Below are positions 31,610-41,226 of a stretch of DNA of 64,000 nt, piece after piece. Source of the stretch: Yponomeuta sedellus (taxonomy: Eukaryota > Arthropoda > Insecta > Lepidoptera > Yponomeutidae); the NCBI GenBank assembly GCA_934045075.1, contig OW203734.1, positions 5,597,274 to 5,661,273 of the forward strand, written 5' to 3'. The notes beneath the pieces are model-generated. The model was given only the letters and a program-made list of their open reading frames with translations, made no database searches and was not told the origin of the DNA. The translations under genes were made by a program, and so were the position numbers. Position 1 is the first letter of the stretch. Each line of letters opens with the position of its first letter.

Positions 31610-31795
31610 AATCAATCGCTGAATGTGTTGGTAAGCGGAAATCTTGAGAGCAGCTGAACCGATTTCCCCGATTCTTTTTTTAGAATATTCCTTGAAGTAC
31701 GAGGATGGTTCTTACGGAGAGAAAAATAATAAAAAATTAAAGAATCGACTGTTGGGCGGTACGAAGTTCTCTGGGTTAGCTAGTTTATTATAGAA
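31610..31795 (+). repeat. Helitron-like / non-autonomous repeat fragment
   Basis: Contains 'gctgaaccgatttccccg' and ends 'cgaagttctctgggttagct', resembling the common moth repeat with a 'gaaccgatttg' core and 'gggtcagctag' end. Assigned by memory of the pattern only; the class is uncertain. Confidence 0.35.
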
Positions 31796-32035
31796 ACAGT
31801 GCACACGCCACAGTAACAAAAAACAAAAAACAACTTAAAACATATAACATAAACATGACATTCACAAAAAACAAAAGCAAAGAAGAAAAACGGAACTAGA
31901 GTATCTAGATAGACAAGGACACAGAAAGTTCCCAATAAAGAAATAAAAGGGCAATCGTTTTAAGGTGGTTCAGGGGGCTACTTAGCGCCACCAACGGAAT
32001 TAATGTCATAACTTGTATTGTAATACGTTTTTATC

Positions 32036-32295
32036 TACAGTCTATTTGTTCTTACTTGTCCAATTTAGTAAACAAGATTCTACCCTTGAACTGTGACTTT
32101 TTAGTCCAAAACTGCCATATTTCCATAAATGAAGTGACTTGAAACACTCTTTTAGATCACACGCTGCCAATTTTACAAACATAGTTCATGATAGTTCATG
32201 AATTTGCGAGGAAATTCTAGTTTAGGCATCCAATCTCAATTTTAAGGTTAGAATCTTGTTTACTAAATTGGACAAGTAAGAATAAATAGACTGTA
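32036..32295. mobile_element. MITE, 260 bp, CAGTC termini with TA duplication
   Basis: The left end TA-'cagtctatttgttcttactt' is matched in inverse by the right end, with about 50 bp of arm complementarity ('gtccaatttagtaaacaaga'). TA on both sides fits a Tc1/mariner-class target duplication. No coding capacity. Confidence 0.8.
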
Positions 32296-32900
32296 AAAGT
32301 GGACATGAGAAATCTTAACAACTGTGACAACTATTTTTCGGACCTACAGTCTGTTTTAAGCGGAAAGCGATTAAAGTCCTAAGATATTAATAATTTGTGC
32401 TATTCTAGGTATGTCCTAAAAATAGTTATCACAAACATTAAGAGTTTTGATGTTTATTCCATTGGTGACGCTAGTCGGCGCCTCTAAGTACTTCAAAAGT
32501 CCAATTTCAGGTCATTCGAATTTCTTTTTAATATTATAAATGCTTATTTTGAAAGAAAAAATGTTACAGTCAAGATACAAAACATGGCATTTTACTTTAT
32601 TAAAACATAAATTAGCAAAGACAATCCTTGTAGCCTTTGAATAAAAAATATTTCGTTTTAAACACTATACAAATTAGAGGTACAAATGACTGAAGGAAGA
32701 GGTACAAATATTACTTTCAACTCGGAAAGAAAAGCTCCAAAGTCACGGATTAATCTCCCTGGATTCGCGATTATATTTTGCAAGATTAAAAACTTCCTGG
32801 ATTGAATAAGGGCTCTGACGATTACGCCCTTCGCTCTGCCTATTTAAGGTGTTGCCACACTGGGCTTTAGTTAGTTTGTCGTGTGGTTTCCGCACGAACC

Positions 32901-33030
32901 CCTGGTTTCTGAGACACTAACAAGTCGTTAATCTACTGTTAACAGCTGTCAAGTAGCCAGCATACAAAAAAAACATTTGACAGCTGTTAACAGTTAATTA
33001 ACCGATTGTTAGTGTACGAGAAACTGAGGG
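32901..33030. mobile_element. MITE-like inverted repeat
   Basis: Imperfect arms: 'gacactaacaa' with 'ctgttaacagctgtcaa' on the left, the inverse on the right, spacer about 25 bp. Related termini appear near 13360. Confidence 0.6.
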
Positions 33031-33349
33031 TAGCCTCATATTTGGGCCATTGCACGTAGCAGGGCTGTGAGTTCACTCCAGCCAGCCAATCTCTTTCCAA
33101 AAGGCTAGCAGTGCACCAATGTTTCCGCTCGCCTCCTTAAGGGATCCTAGCTTTCCCATGGTCGATGGTTCGTTTGACATCCACGCTCACAGTGAATGGG
33201 GACGCGGCGGGTGTTTCGTCTTCCTTGGGCCCTCCTCGGCATAATGGGCTGTCGGTCAGTACCATAGTGTGGAAGTGTTTATTCAGTGGGCTTTTAAACT
33301 TAATACTTATGTATAGGTTTATTTATAAAATGGGCAATTCTTACCTACC

Positions 33350-33505
33350 TAAGGCCTCTGGTTTGGCTTAACGGCTGCCGTCGATAGATGCTTCAACTGC
33401 TTAACGTGCCTTGCACGGAACCGCTCGGAAAAATGCCAATAGTGTTAGTCATAGGCGGTTTACCCATCCATACACTGAACGCGCTCTGTGTTGCTTAAAG
33501 TTCGT
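33350..33505 (-). repeat. 5S-derived SINE, degenerate antisense fragment
   Basis: 'aaggcctctggtttggctta', 'aacgtgcct', 'gctcggaaaaatgcca' and a decayed 5S head ('ggtttacccatcc') in family order. Confidence 0.55.
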
Positions 33506-33519
33506 TACCGTTTAAAATA

Positions 33520-33625
33520 ATTATACTATTTTTATTTTTAATGCACTAACCCGTGCTAAGGAACAAATTCGAACAAGTCCGAATCTTGTAAGGAACATGA
33601 TTCGGACCCGCAACCTCTGGCTATA
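33520..33625 (-). repeat. SINE family T, antisense remnant
   Basis: Antisense tail ('ttaatgcactaacccgtgct') and a fragment of the T and anticodon arms ('cccgcaacctctggctat'), with the middle scrambled. Confidence 0.55.
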
Positions 33626-34362
33626 TATAATATTTTTGTTACTTGTGATAAAATGGGTTTTTTAATTCTGTTTTGTTTATCTGTATCTTTTATGCGCGGA
33701 TGTAATTACATCCGTCGTTTTATGTCACTAAATTATTTTATCTATCTATCCTGTTGGATTTCATCCAATGTCAAAAGCATAACGTTGTTGACACGTAACG
33801 ATTAAAAGACAAAACATTTAATTTGGTAAATACATTCAAGTAGTTGGTGAAGTAAAGCAAACGAATATGCATGCTTTACCACACTAATCTTATAGGTACA
33901 AAAGTCTACCTCAAAGTGGGATTTAAATCAAATATGTATCTGTAAAAATGTATTTCAGTCACTCTCAGGAAGCGTCTACGGTTTGATTGTTCCTGAACGT
34001 TTCTAAAGTGAATGAAAATTTAAGGCCGGACAAGAGAAAGATAACATGGTTGTGCAATAGCAAAAATTCGATTGCTCTTAAAACTATGGAAGAACTGTTC
34101 ACAAATGCACTGAACAGAAAAAGCTGTAAAGAGCTGACTGCCAACCTCCAGTGATGAAGAGGCACTCTAACAAGAAAAAAACGTTTCCAAATTCCGAATT
34201 GCTCCCAAATTCGTCGACGCAAGAGCTGAGTGCCCACACCTCTAATAGGGGTAGATATATATATTAATGGCCGGATAATCCGTCCTGTTTGCGCAAGCTC
34301 TCGGGCCCTGTAAAGGCCTGTCATCACAATTGCTTATAAAATTAATGGTACCTGTCAGAATT

Positions 34363-34567
34363 TGTTGAGCACCGAGACGCCTCGCCGTACAAAAGCACCC
34401 GTCGGGCCGAAACGCCCATCATTCACGTGTACCAACAATGGGGCAATAAAATGTACAAGAAATAAAAGGGGCACAGCCGTAGTATTGCGTCTAAGCACAG
34501 TAGTGCTACAGAGGCTTGGATGCACAAACGTTCTAGTTGTGCTGCGTTTAGACCAACCGACCAAGTT
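34363..34567. repeat. Direct repeat, left copy
   Basis: About 195 bp repeated at 34815-35005 in the same orientation ('gggccgaaacgcccatcatt', 'cacagccgtagtattgcgtc', 'gaccaaccgaccaagttaa'), with about 10% divergence by eye. A 5S-derived SINE lies between the copies. Class unknown; no LTR signals seen. Confidence 0.65.
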
Positions 34568-34588
34568 AATATTCATCATCGACCCATT

Positions 34589-34812
34589 ATGCCCCCACCG
34601 GGCACAGGTCTCTTCCCTAAAGAAGGTATAGGCAATACTCCACCACGGGGGCCACGTCCGGATTGGTGGAGGCTTGTAAGACTAGTGACTGGTTTAATGT
34701 CAGAAGTTTTCAAGCCGCCCTACGCCCTCTGACTTGGCTTAACGACTGCTATCCATCGACGGCAGCCACCACCAACTTCTTAACGTGGCTTGCGAAGCAC
34801 AGAACCGCTCAG
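34589..34812 (-). repeat. 5S-derived SINE body, antisense
   Basis: 'tccaccacgggggcc', 'cttaacgactgc' and 'cttgcgaagcac' in antisense family order, with several changes. The head is missing. Confidence 0.65.
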
Positions 34813-34814
34813 AT

Positions 34815-35005
34815 AAGCCGAACGAAAGCACCCGATGGGCCGAAACGCCCATCATTCATGTGTGCCAACAATGGGGCAATAAAAAGTACAAGATATAAAA
34901 GAGGCACAGCCGTAGTATTGCGTCTAAGCAAAGTAGTACTACAGGGGTTTGGATCCACCAATGGTCTGATTGCGCTCCGTTTAGACTAACCGACCAAGTT
35001 AAAAC
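34815..35005. repeat. Direct repeat, right copy
   Basis: Pair of 34363-34567. Confidence 0.65.
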
Positions 35006-35720
35006 TCCTCCTTGAAGTGTATGTAAGTAGGCTTTATTTATGTACATCTTTAAGCATGCATGTATTGTTCTTTGATGTTTTAAGTAGTTTACACTGTTTA
35101 TTATTATTATTATTAGTATATATGCTGTATTTTTTGGTGTGCCCATATATGTATGTATGATTCATCGACTTTCAATTAGATCAATTACATCTACTTACAA
35201 TTACTTGGCATACGTTTCATTGGGTCTGTATATGACAAAGCTCTATTGGCAAACGATGGACGAGATTGGTGAGGGACCTTTTGGGATTGATTAAAAGACA
35301 CTGTGAAAATTTAAAATTTTAAAGATGTTTGACAGCGTATCTAATTTCCAAATACCTGGCATGTTTCCCAGAATAATTATTTAAGATTTATTAAAACACA
35401 GAAACAGCTACCATTAGATATTATAGTTTGTGTTGTGCAAGCAGCGAACCTAATTTCAAAGAATAAATAACTTGAAAAGTTCGGCGCACACCTGAACTTC
35501 TGTTACTCTCCATTCTGTAAAGGTGCTTCAGCTGCTAAATGTACGGCAGAGAACAGAAATGAGAAACGAGATTTATGTCAGACTATCTGAACGGGTGTCA
35601 TAAATGGAATACCTATGCGTTTTAGGCAATAATTCCAAGGTCGAGGCCGTAATCACCGAGAAAAATTTAAATTTATGAAAAGGCCTTGCACGAAAAACGG
35701 CAACTAGTTGCACACCGGTG
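35006..35720. other. Stretch without recognised genes
   Basis: 35460-35680 is less AT-rich and non-repetitive within the window; no coding signal recognised. Confidence 0.3.
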
Positions 35721-36112
35721 TACATAAGTTACAAGCCGAGGCACAAACTTTTTTCTTTTCATGTGTAATTTATATGCTGTTAAACAAATGTCTCTTTAAA
35801 TTGTCATTAATACCTCTAGTATAACTTAGAATTCATTACCTAATGCCTGTAGTATAACTTACAAGGCGAGGCACAGAGTTTTTTGTCTTCATTGGTAATT
35901 TATATGCTGGTAAACAAATGTCTCTTTAAATTGTCATTACCTAATGCCTGTAATATAACTTACAAGCCGAGGCACAGAGTTTTTTGTCTTCATTTGTAAT
36001 TTATATGCTGGTAAACAAATGTCTCTTTAAATTGTCATTACCTAATGCCTGTAGTATAACTTACAAGCCGAGGCACAGAGTTTTTTGTCTTAATTTGTAA
36101 TTTATATGTATT
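35721..36112. repeat. Tandem repeat, 101-bp unit, about four copies
   Basis: 'acaagccgaggcaca' recurs at 35731, 35861, 35962 and 36063. The last three spacings are 101 bp; the first is 130 because of extra sequence. Units share 'aaacaaatgtctctttaaat'. Confidence 0.85.
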
Positions 36113-36418
36113 ACCATCCTCCACTAAACCGGACTTAGCCCCCAACTGATGAAGTATGGCCTAACCGTACTTATAATGTAATGTTCAATATGTATATGCA
36201 GCTTTCATACAATACTACGTAATGTCTTGACTCCTACATTAATGTAACGCTTATTTTAAGAGCCAGTGATTAGTGTGACATGATCTCTTTGTGAATAAAC
36301 CCTTAAATAATGATTTAAAAATACAGTCTGTCCTTCCTTTATACTGCAATACCGCCTTTTTTGACTGTTAAAAAATACAAAATATTTATATTCATATTAT
36401 GTAACATCAAACTTATTA

Positions 36419-36693
36419 CACTATTTTTATTTTTGAATGCACTAACCCGTGCTAAGGAACAAATTTAAAAACCTATTTAGAGGCTAAGTAATGAAATTTG
36501 CTTAAGTCAGATGTCGCTGCCTGTACGTAATACAGAGAATATTGTAAAGAGGTTCGAAATTTCACTGATGCCGTGAGTCGCCCATTGGCTCAATTGGTAG
36601 AGCGCTGGTACGGATAGCCAGAGGTTGCGAATTCGAATCCCGGCATGGGTGAAATTTTTAGCATCTAAATAGGTTTTTAAATCAAACTTATTG
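36419..36693 (+). repeat. tRNA-like SINE family T, fold-back composite with 12-bp duplication
   Basis: Antisense tail and 3' part to 'tttagaggcta', then the sense unit from 'aatttgcttaagtcaga', tRNA-like module 36580-36650, ending 'taggtttttaaa'. 'atcaaacttatt' occurs immediately on both sides, so the composite inserted as one unit. Confidence 0.8.
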
Positions 36694-37170
36694 TAAGTAT
36701 AATAATATTAAGACTTAAGAGTTTTGCTACATTATGTATTATTACGCCGGATTACCTAGAGCGGATTACTATTCCCCTACCCAATCAGCTCACAAGTTGT
36801 TGTTTAGGGTCTCACTACATCAAAAACATCAAATTGAGGTGATAAAAATCATCAAATTACACTCGGGTGCATTCCGTGTGATCTACCGCTGCCCTATGTT
36901 TCGCACCCCTACTTTCGTATCCGAGCTTGCCTCCTAAGACTTATGACAAGTCCCGGTAGCATAATAAGCCCTTATCCCCACACTCGAGAACAGACAAAGA
37001 CCCGTGCCACTGTTACCCGATAAGTAAGCGCAGGATGGGACAATTATTTGTCTTTTCCACGCACGCAGAATATACTGTCATTCTACTGGAGCTTAAAATC
37101 ACCTAAGATGTGTCTTACGTAATTACCTAACCTAACACACGTGGCGCTAGACTTCTCTCACTCACTTACT
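36694..37170. other. Stretch without recognised genes
   Basis: A 67-codon open frame at 36734-36937 has no recognisable domain and no supporting signals. Confidence 0.3.
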
Positions 37171-37226
37171 CTTACGCGCACATACACACTCACGCACAGA
37201 CACACACACACACAGACACACACACC
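37171..37226. repeat. (CA)n microsatellite
   Basis: Impure CACA run with TA and GA interruptions. Confidence 0.85.
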
Positions 37227-37245
37227 CTAATACATACATAATATA

Positions 37246-37465
37246 ACGGTGCAAACCTCTTTACACCATTTTTTATATTTCTTTTCTGTCTATCATTTTC
37301 AAAAATTTTAAATTTTGTCACACATATTTTCGAGATTTTCCTCATTTTCATCATTACCACTTTACATCTTGACTAGATCTGATTATTTTTACCAGCTAAT
37401 TTCGTTTATATCCAGTTTTCTGTTTTTATTATAAATAAAACACAAAGTTGAAGTCGTTCCAGTTT
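37246..37465 (-). repeat. Repeat with 'acggtgcaaacctc' terminus, copy 2
   Basis: Inverse of 7495-7711 over most of its length ('atctatcattttcaaa'-type matches, 'ttaccactttac'). Confidence 0.65.
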
Positions 37466-37639
37466 TATTATTATTAAAGGATATTAAACACTACTAATCA
37501 TGATAAACATATTTGTGTAGTACTGCTCAAAAAACTTCTTCCTTCCGGTGGCCTTACAGCCCTTTATGGCTCTCCAGAGGTTTCTTGAAGATACCTGAGT
37601 TAAGCTTGCCAGTACTGCGTTTCACATCCCCACTCCGAC

Positions 37640-37762
37640 TCCCCAAGGTTTGCTGGAAGAAATCTCTTACAGAGATAAGCTCGGCTTTGTACATGTGTTT
37701 TCTTTAATTGTATTTCCTTTTTTGTGTTTTTCGTGTACAATAAAGTATAAACTAAACTAAAC
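37640..37762 (+). repeat. LINE 3' tail, copy 2
   Basis: 'gaagaaatctcttacagaga', 'cgtgtacaataaagtataaa' and an 'actaaactaaac' tail. Same 3' end type as 16.02 and 55.51 kb. Confidence 0.6.
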
Positions 37763-37881
37763 TGCGTTTCAAAAATGTGTAAGGCATATTTTGTGCCAAA
37801 AAGGCTATTATAACCTTTACACATTATTTGAATGACAAAAATGCAAAAGTTCTAGGGCTTAGAATAATATGTGAACTTGTA

Positions 37882-37926
37882 ACGGTGCAAACCTCTTTAC
37901 ACCATTTTTTTTTTTTTTTTTATTTA

Positions 37927-38009
<83 letters not shown>

Positions 38010-38140
38010 CTGGTCAAAGGGTAAAGTAGTAGTGTATGAAAAATGAGGGAAATCGAAGAATGAGTGACATACATAATTTAAATATTTGAAAATGATAGAT
38101 GGAAAAAGAAATAAAAATGGTGTGAAGAGGTTTGCACCGT
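37882..38140. mobile_element. Inverted-terminus element with poly-T core, copy 3
   Basis: Ends 'acggtgcaaacctcttt' and 'gaagaggtttgcaccgt' are inverted. The right arm carries about 130 bp of the family, while the left arm is only about 23 bp. The core 37905-38007 is almost pure T. Probably a deleted copy of the 7.5-kb family. Confidence 0.6.
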
Positions 38141-38147
38141 CACAAAC

Positions 38148-38787
38148 TTCGTTAATTAAGTGACTCCGAAAATACTATGATGGTTTATTTTGTATATTTT
38201 CTCCAAAATTATCTAGCATAAGTATTACTGTAAGCAATAAGTATACACCTGGTAATAACTTCATTATGTCGTATTTTACGGATGCATGTTGTCTGTCTGT
38301 CGAAAGCGCTGCTGTTTCTTTCTTTATCTTTGGGTTTTTTGGTTTTTAGGAGTGTGGAGATTTATAATTGGCATTCAGTTAATAATTTATTTTATGTACA
38401 ATTGTTATGCGGCTGTTAATCTTCCCAACAGAAATAAATAAATAAAATAAAATTAAAATATGAAAAGGCCTCCTATAATATATTTTCGAATAAAATACTT
38501 TGAATTGATTCATCAAGCTTCGTCTTGTTCCTGTTAGGCAATTCGGCTTTGTCTGGTTTGAACTTCGAAACCATAGACTCACGTCACAATTGATTAAAAA
38601 ATTGTTGGAATATTTACCTTCCAATTGTAAGTCTTATGGGTAGATATATAAATAGATTTTTTTTTATTTGGATCCATAGAAAAATAGAACTTATCATCTA
38701 AATATTTAAAAACTACTTTTATTAGATTACGTATTTTATGAGCAAGTAAAAGGTTTGAATACACTTATGCACCTATCGAGTTGTGGC
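38148..38787. other. Stretch without recognised genes, left flank of Polinton
   Basis: AT-rich, no recognised gene. Confidence 0.3.
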
Positions 38788-38819
38788 GTTTGCTGTAATA
38801 CGCCTGTATTACAGCAAAC
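38788..38819. repeat. Perfect 14-bp hairpin at the Polinton target site
   Basis: 'gtttgctgtaatac' / 'gtattacagcaaac' with a 4-nt loop. Its last base is the first base of the left CAGCGC target duplicate. Confidence 0.75.
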
Positions 38820-38824
38820 AGCGC

Positions 38825-38950
38825 AGTAGGATGTTATTGGGCATTCTGGACCAGCTTCCATTCGTTTGAGCTCACGACGCACCGCGCCGGTTGGCGCGGC
38901 TTGTCGTTCACTCAAACTCATTACATCTGTTCCAGAATACCCAATAATAT
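38825..38950. repeat. Left terminal inverted repeat of Polinton
   Basis: Starts 'agtaggatgttattggg'. It is itself an imperfect palindrome: its outer 56 or so bp pair with its inner half around 'ccgcgccggttggcgcgg', a perfect 7-bp stem with a 4-nt loop. Confidence 0.92.
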
Positions 38951-39079
38951 TGATTGATTCTGAATTTTACTTGCGGCAGGAAATGAAATGATGTTAGTAA
39001 CACAGATAAATACTGAAGTTTAATCGTGATGATCGCATTTCAGTAATGAGGACATCACTGGTAACATATTTCTCCAAAA

Positions 39080-39769
39080 ATGAAATTTGTTAAACAACCT
39101 ACATCACTAAATCTTGAGAATATTGATGTAGGATCTGAAAAAAATACATATCGTCACGGAAAGCTTTTACCAAACACCATCCGTTGTATAGTTTGCGGAC
39201 CGTCTAACTGCGGAAAAACAAACTTAGTCCTTGGGTTACTTTTACATCCTAATGGTTTACATTTCCGTAACGTGTACGTTTATTCGAAAACGTTGTATCA
39301 ACCAAAATACATATTTTTAGAGAAGGTAATGAATCTCGTTCCAGGAATACGTTATTATAAATATCGCGATAACAAAGAAGTCTTAAATCCAAGCTTAGCG
39401 TCTCAAAATTCTGTCATTATTTTCGACGATGTTGCCTGTGAAAATCAAAATAACATTCGTGATTACTTTGCCATGGGTAGACATAAAAATATAGACTGTT
39501 TTTATTTGAACCAAACTTATAGCAAAGTCCCAAAACAACTGGTTCGCGACAATGCAAATCTACTCATCATATTCAAACAGGATGATATTAACTTACGTCA
39601 TATTTATGATGAACATGTGAACACTGATATGCCTTGGCATCAATTTCGCGAACTTTGTTCACAAGTTTGGAAAGATACATTTAGCTATTTAGTGATTAAT
39701 AAAGACTGTCAAAGAAATAACGGATGCTACAGAATGAAATTCGACACCTTTATTACTTTCGACGAGTGA
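39080..39769 (+). CDS. Polinton packaging ATPase (FtsK/HerA, A32-like)
   Basis: 229 aa. Walker A 'GPSNCGKT' at residues 40-47; Walker B 'VIIFDDVAC' with acidic residues at 116-117. A downstream Gln-Thr segment ('FYLNQTYSK', about 145-153) fits the family's sensor position. Length is in the usual range for Polinton/poxvirus A32-like genome-packaging ATPases (200-260 aa). Inferred role: pumping the element's DNA into its capsid. First gene of the rightward set, about 130 bp inside the left terminal repeat; its 5' region contains 'tttcagtaatg', an arthropod initiator-like TCAGT, but no TATA box was confirmed. The frame is intact. Confidence 0.93.
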   Translation: MKFVKQPTSLNLENIDVGSEKNTYRHGKLLPNTIRCIVCGPSNCGKTNLVLGLLLHPNGLHFRNVYVYSKTLYQPKYIFLEKVMNLVPGIRYYKYRDNKEVLNPSLASQNSVIIFDDVACENQNNIRDYFAMGRHKNIDCFYLNQTYSKVPKQLVRDNANLLIIFKQDDINLRHIYDEHVNTDMPWHQFRELCSQVWKDTFSYLVINKDCQRNNGCYRMKFDTFITFDE

Positions 39770-39850
39770 GATACATAAATGCCGTTTTTTTTAAATCAGA
39801 AGCCACTTTCTTATCTTCTTTATATGCGAGTAGTTGTAAAATAAGAAAAA

Positions 39851-40795
39851 ATGTGTGATGAAAAATCAATTAAACAACAAATAATTAAGTCTGCTGAGGC
39901 TGTTAAAAAGAAGGTTCAAAACATGAAAAATACTAAAATGGATTCTGAGTTGGCATTAGAAACTATGTTCAAACCAGTAACAGATCCACTTAAACAGCTA
40001 ACGAGAACCCCGTATCAAGAACAGTTAAGTAATGAAGATGTTGATTCGCTTGAACATTTAGCACGACAGTCTACACCTACGAAGAAACGAAAATTTTCTG
40101 AAATTAGCTCTTCAAGGGAATCACTCCAAGAGGTATCGAATGCTAGTAACAGCGATGATAACATAAGTGACTCTGAACTGAATCAAAGTCTTAGAAATAA
40201 CATGAGTGACATATTTTTTGAAACAAATTCGGATGGTGCTTCAACACCAAATGCAAAGTCTTTATCGTCATGGTCTTTATCATCAGAAGTATTCAAAGAT
40301 GTACCTTATGGAATTAGATTGGAAAATGGAAAACCTATGATAGGATCAGCACCGCTCTCCATAACTAATGATGCATTTGAAATAGCAGGTCATTCGTATG
40401 TCAAAACTAATGGACTCAGTGAATTACTTTACAAAAAAAATCCTGATCTAAACATTATCACTGAAGATGATAAAAGGAATTATAAATTTATACTAATAAG
40501 CACAAACGCTCATCGACGTAAATATGATCCCAATCAACCAATCAATAGCAACAGAGGATTTAAGTATTTACAAATTGTAAAACCCTTATTATGTTCCGCC
40601 AATGTTTCCAAAGGAAAGGGTTTATCATTGCTTAAAAAAGTTGATAACAAAGTAGATTACATTTTTTGGAATGATCCAAACGAATTAGTTGAAACATTGA
40701 AATTATTAATAGCTTCGAAAGATGCCGGTAATACTGGCTTAGATGATGAAATTGTATCAGTTTTAACAGAACTGAAAAAACGTGGTGTGATATAA
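39851..40795 (+). CDS. Uncharacterised Polinton-associated protein (DUF8207-like pattern)
   Basis: 314 aa. Residues 1-150 are charged and Ser-rich, low in hydrophobic residues, with 'KKRKFSE' (about 75-81), a possible nuclear signal. The C-terminal half is compact: 'YGIRLENGKPMIG', then 'LLYKKNPDL', then 'TNAHRRKYDPNQPINSNRGF' and 'KYLQIVKPLL'. I associate this order with an uncharacterised protein family common next to insect Mavericks (named DUF8207 as far as I recall). The family assignment is from memory and not verified. It sits 81 bp after the ATPase and before a coiled-coil protein. Function unknown; a virion or DNA-associated role is possible but unsupported. Confidence 0.8.
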   Translation: MCDEKSIKQQIIKSAEAVKKKVQNMKNTKMDSELALETMFKPVTDPLKQLTRTPYQEQLSNEDVDSLEHLARQSTPTKKRKFSEISSSRESLQEVSNASNSDDNISDSELNQSLRNNMSDIFFETNSDGASTPNAKSLSSWSLSSEVFKDVPYGIRLENGKPMIGSAPLSITNDAFEIAGHSYVKTNGLSELLYKKNPDLNIITEDDKRNYKFILISTNAHRRKYDPNQPINSNRGFKYLQIVKPLLCSANVSKGKGLSLLKKVDNKVDYIFWNDPNELVETLKLLIASKDAGNTGLDDEIVSVLTELKKRGVI

Positions 40796-40863
40796 AATGA
40801 ATAAATACTTATGTAATCTATATTTTATTTTATTTCTACTCTAACCTTCACACTATTTACAAG

Positions 40864-41226
40864 ATGAATATAGATAAATTTGGACATCATGTTCATAAAA
40901 GACTGCGTGTGTCAGATCCATTAAATTTGGTTCCTATAAACACAGGGCTAAGTAAAAATGAGTCAGGAGTTTACGACTTAAAACAATGTATATTGAGAGG
41001 ATTACCGTTAGCTGTAGCAGCAGATGAAGCTGTTAGCAAGGAGTATGTAGAAAAAAACAATAAATTATATTGTAAAAAACAAGATTTCATTAATGAACTT
41101 AAAAGTATAAAAACTCAAATACAACTGCTACAGAAACAGTTAGATGAGAAGTGTTCAAAGGTAGAAGCGAGTAATATTATTAAAGATCATATAGTAGCAC
41201 TCAGAGACTCATCGAAACCAGCATGA
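40864..41226 (+). CDS. Small coiled-coil protein of unknown function
   Basis: 120 aa. The middle ('LKQCILRGLPLAVAADEAVS' then 'KEYVEKNNKLYC') resembles segments of viral structural proteins in which a 'P-A-x-x-x-A-V-S/T-K-x-YV' turn precedes a coiled coil. Residues about 75-105 are heptad-like ('IQLLQKQLDEK'). The stop overlaps the integrase start by ATGA at 41223-41226, so the two are probably translated from one message. No family recognised with confidence. Confidence 0.8.
   Translation: MNIDKFGHHVHKRLRVSDPLNLVPINTGLSKNESGVYDLKQCILRGLPLAVAADEAVSKEYVEKNNKLYCKKQDFINELKSIKTQIQLLQKQLDEKCSKVEASNIIKDHIVALRDSSKPA

Noticed and set aside
35721..36112. CRISPR array
   Set aside because: Repeat unit is about 101 bp with no unique spacers; a eukaryotic tandem repeat.
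36734..36937. 67-codon host exon
   Set aside because: No splice-site support and no recognisable domain; probably accidental.
37828..38046. 72-codon ORF with a long Phe run
   Set aside because: It is the translation of the poly-T tract.
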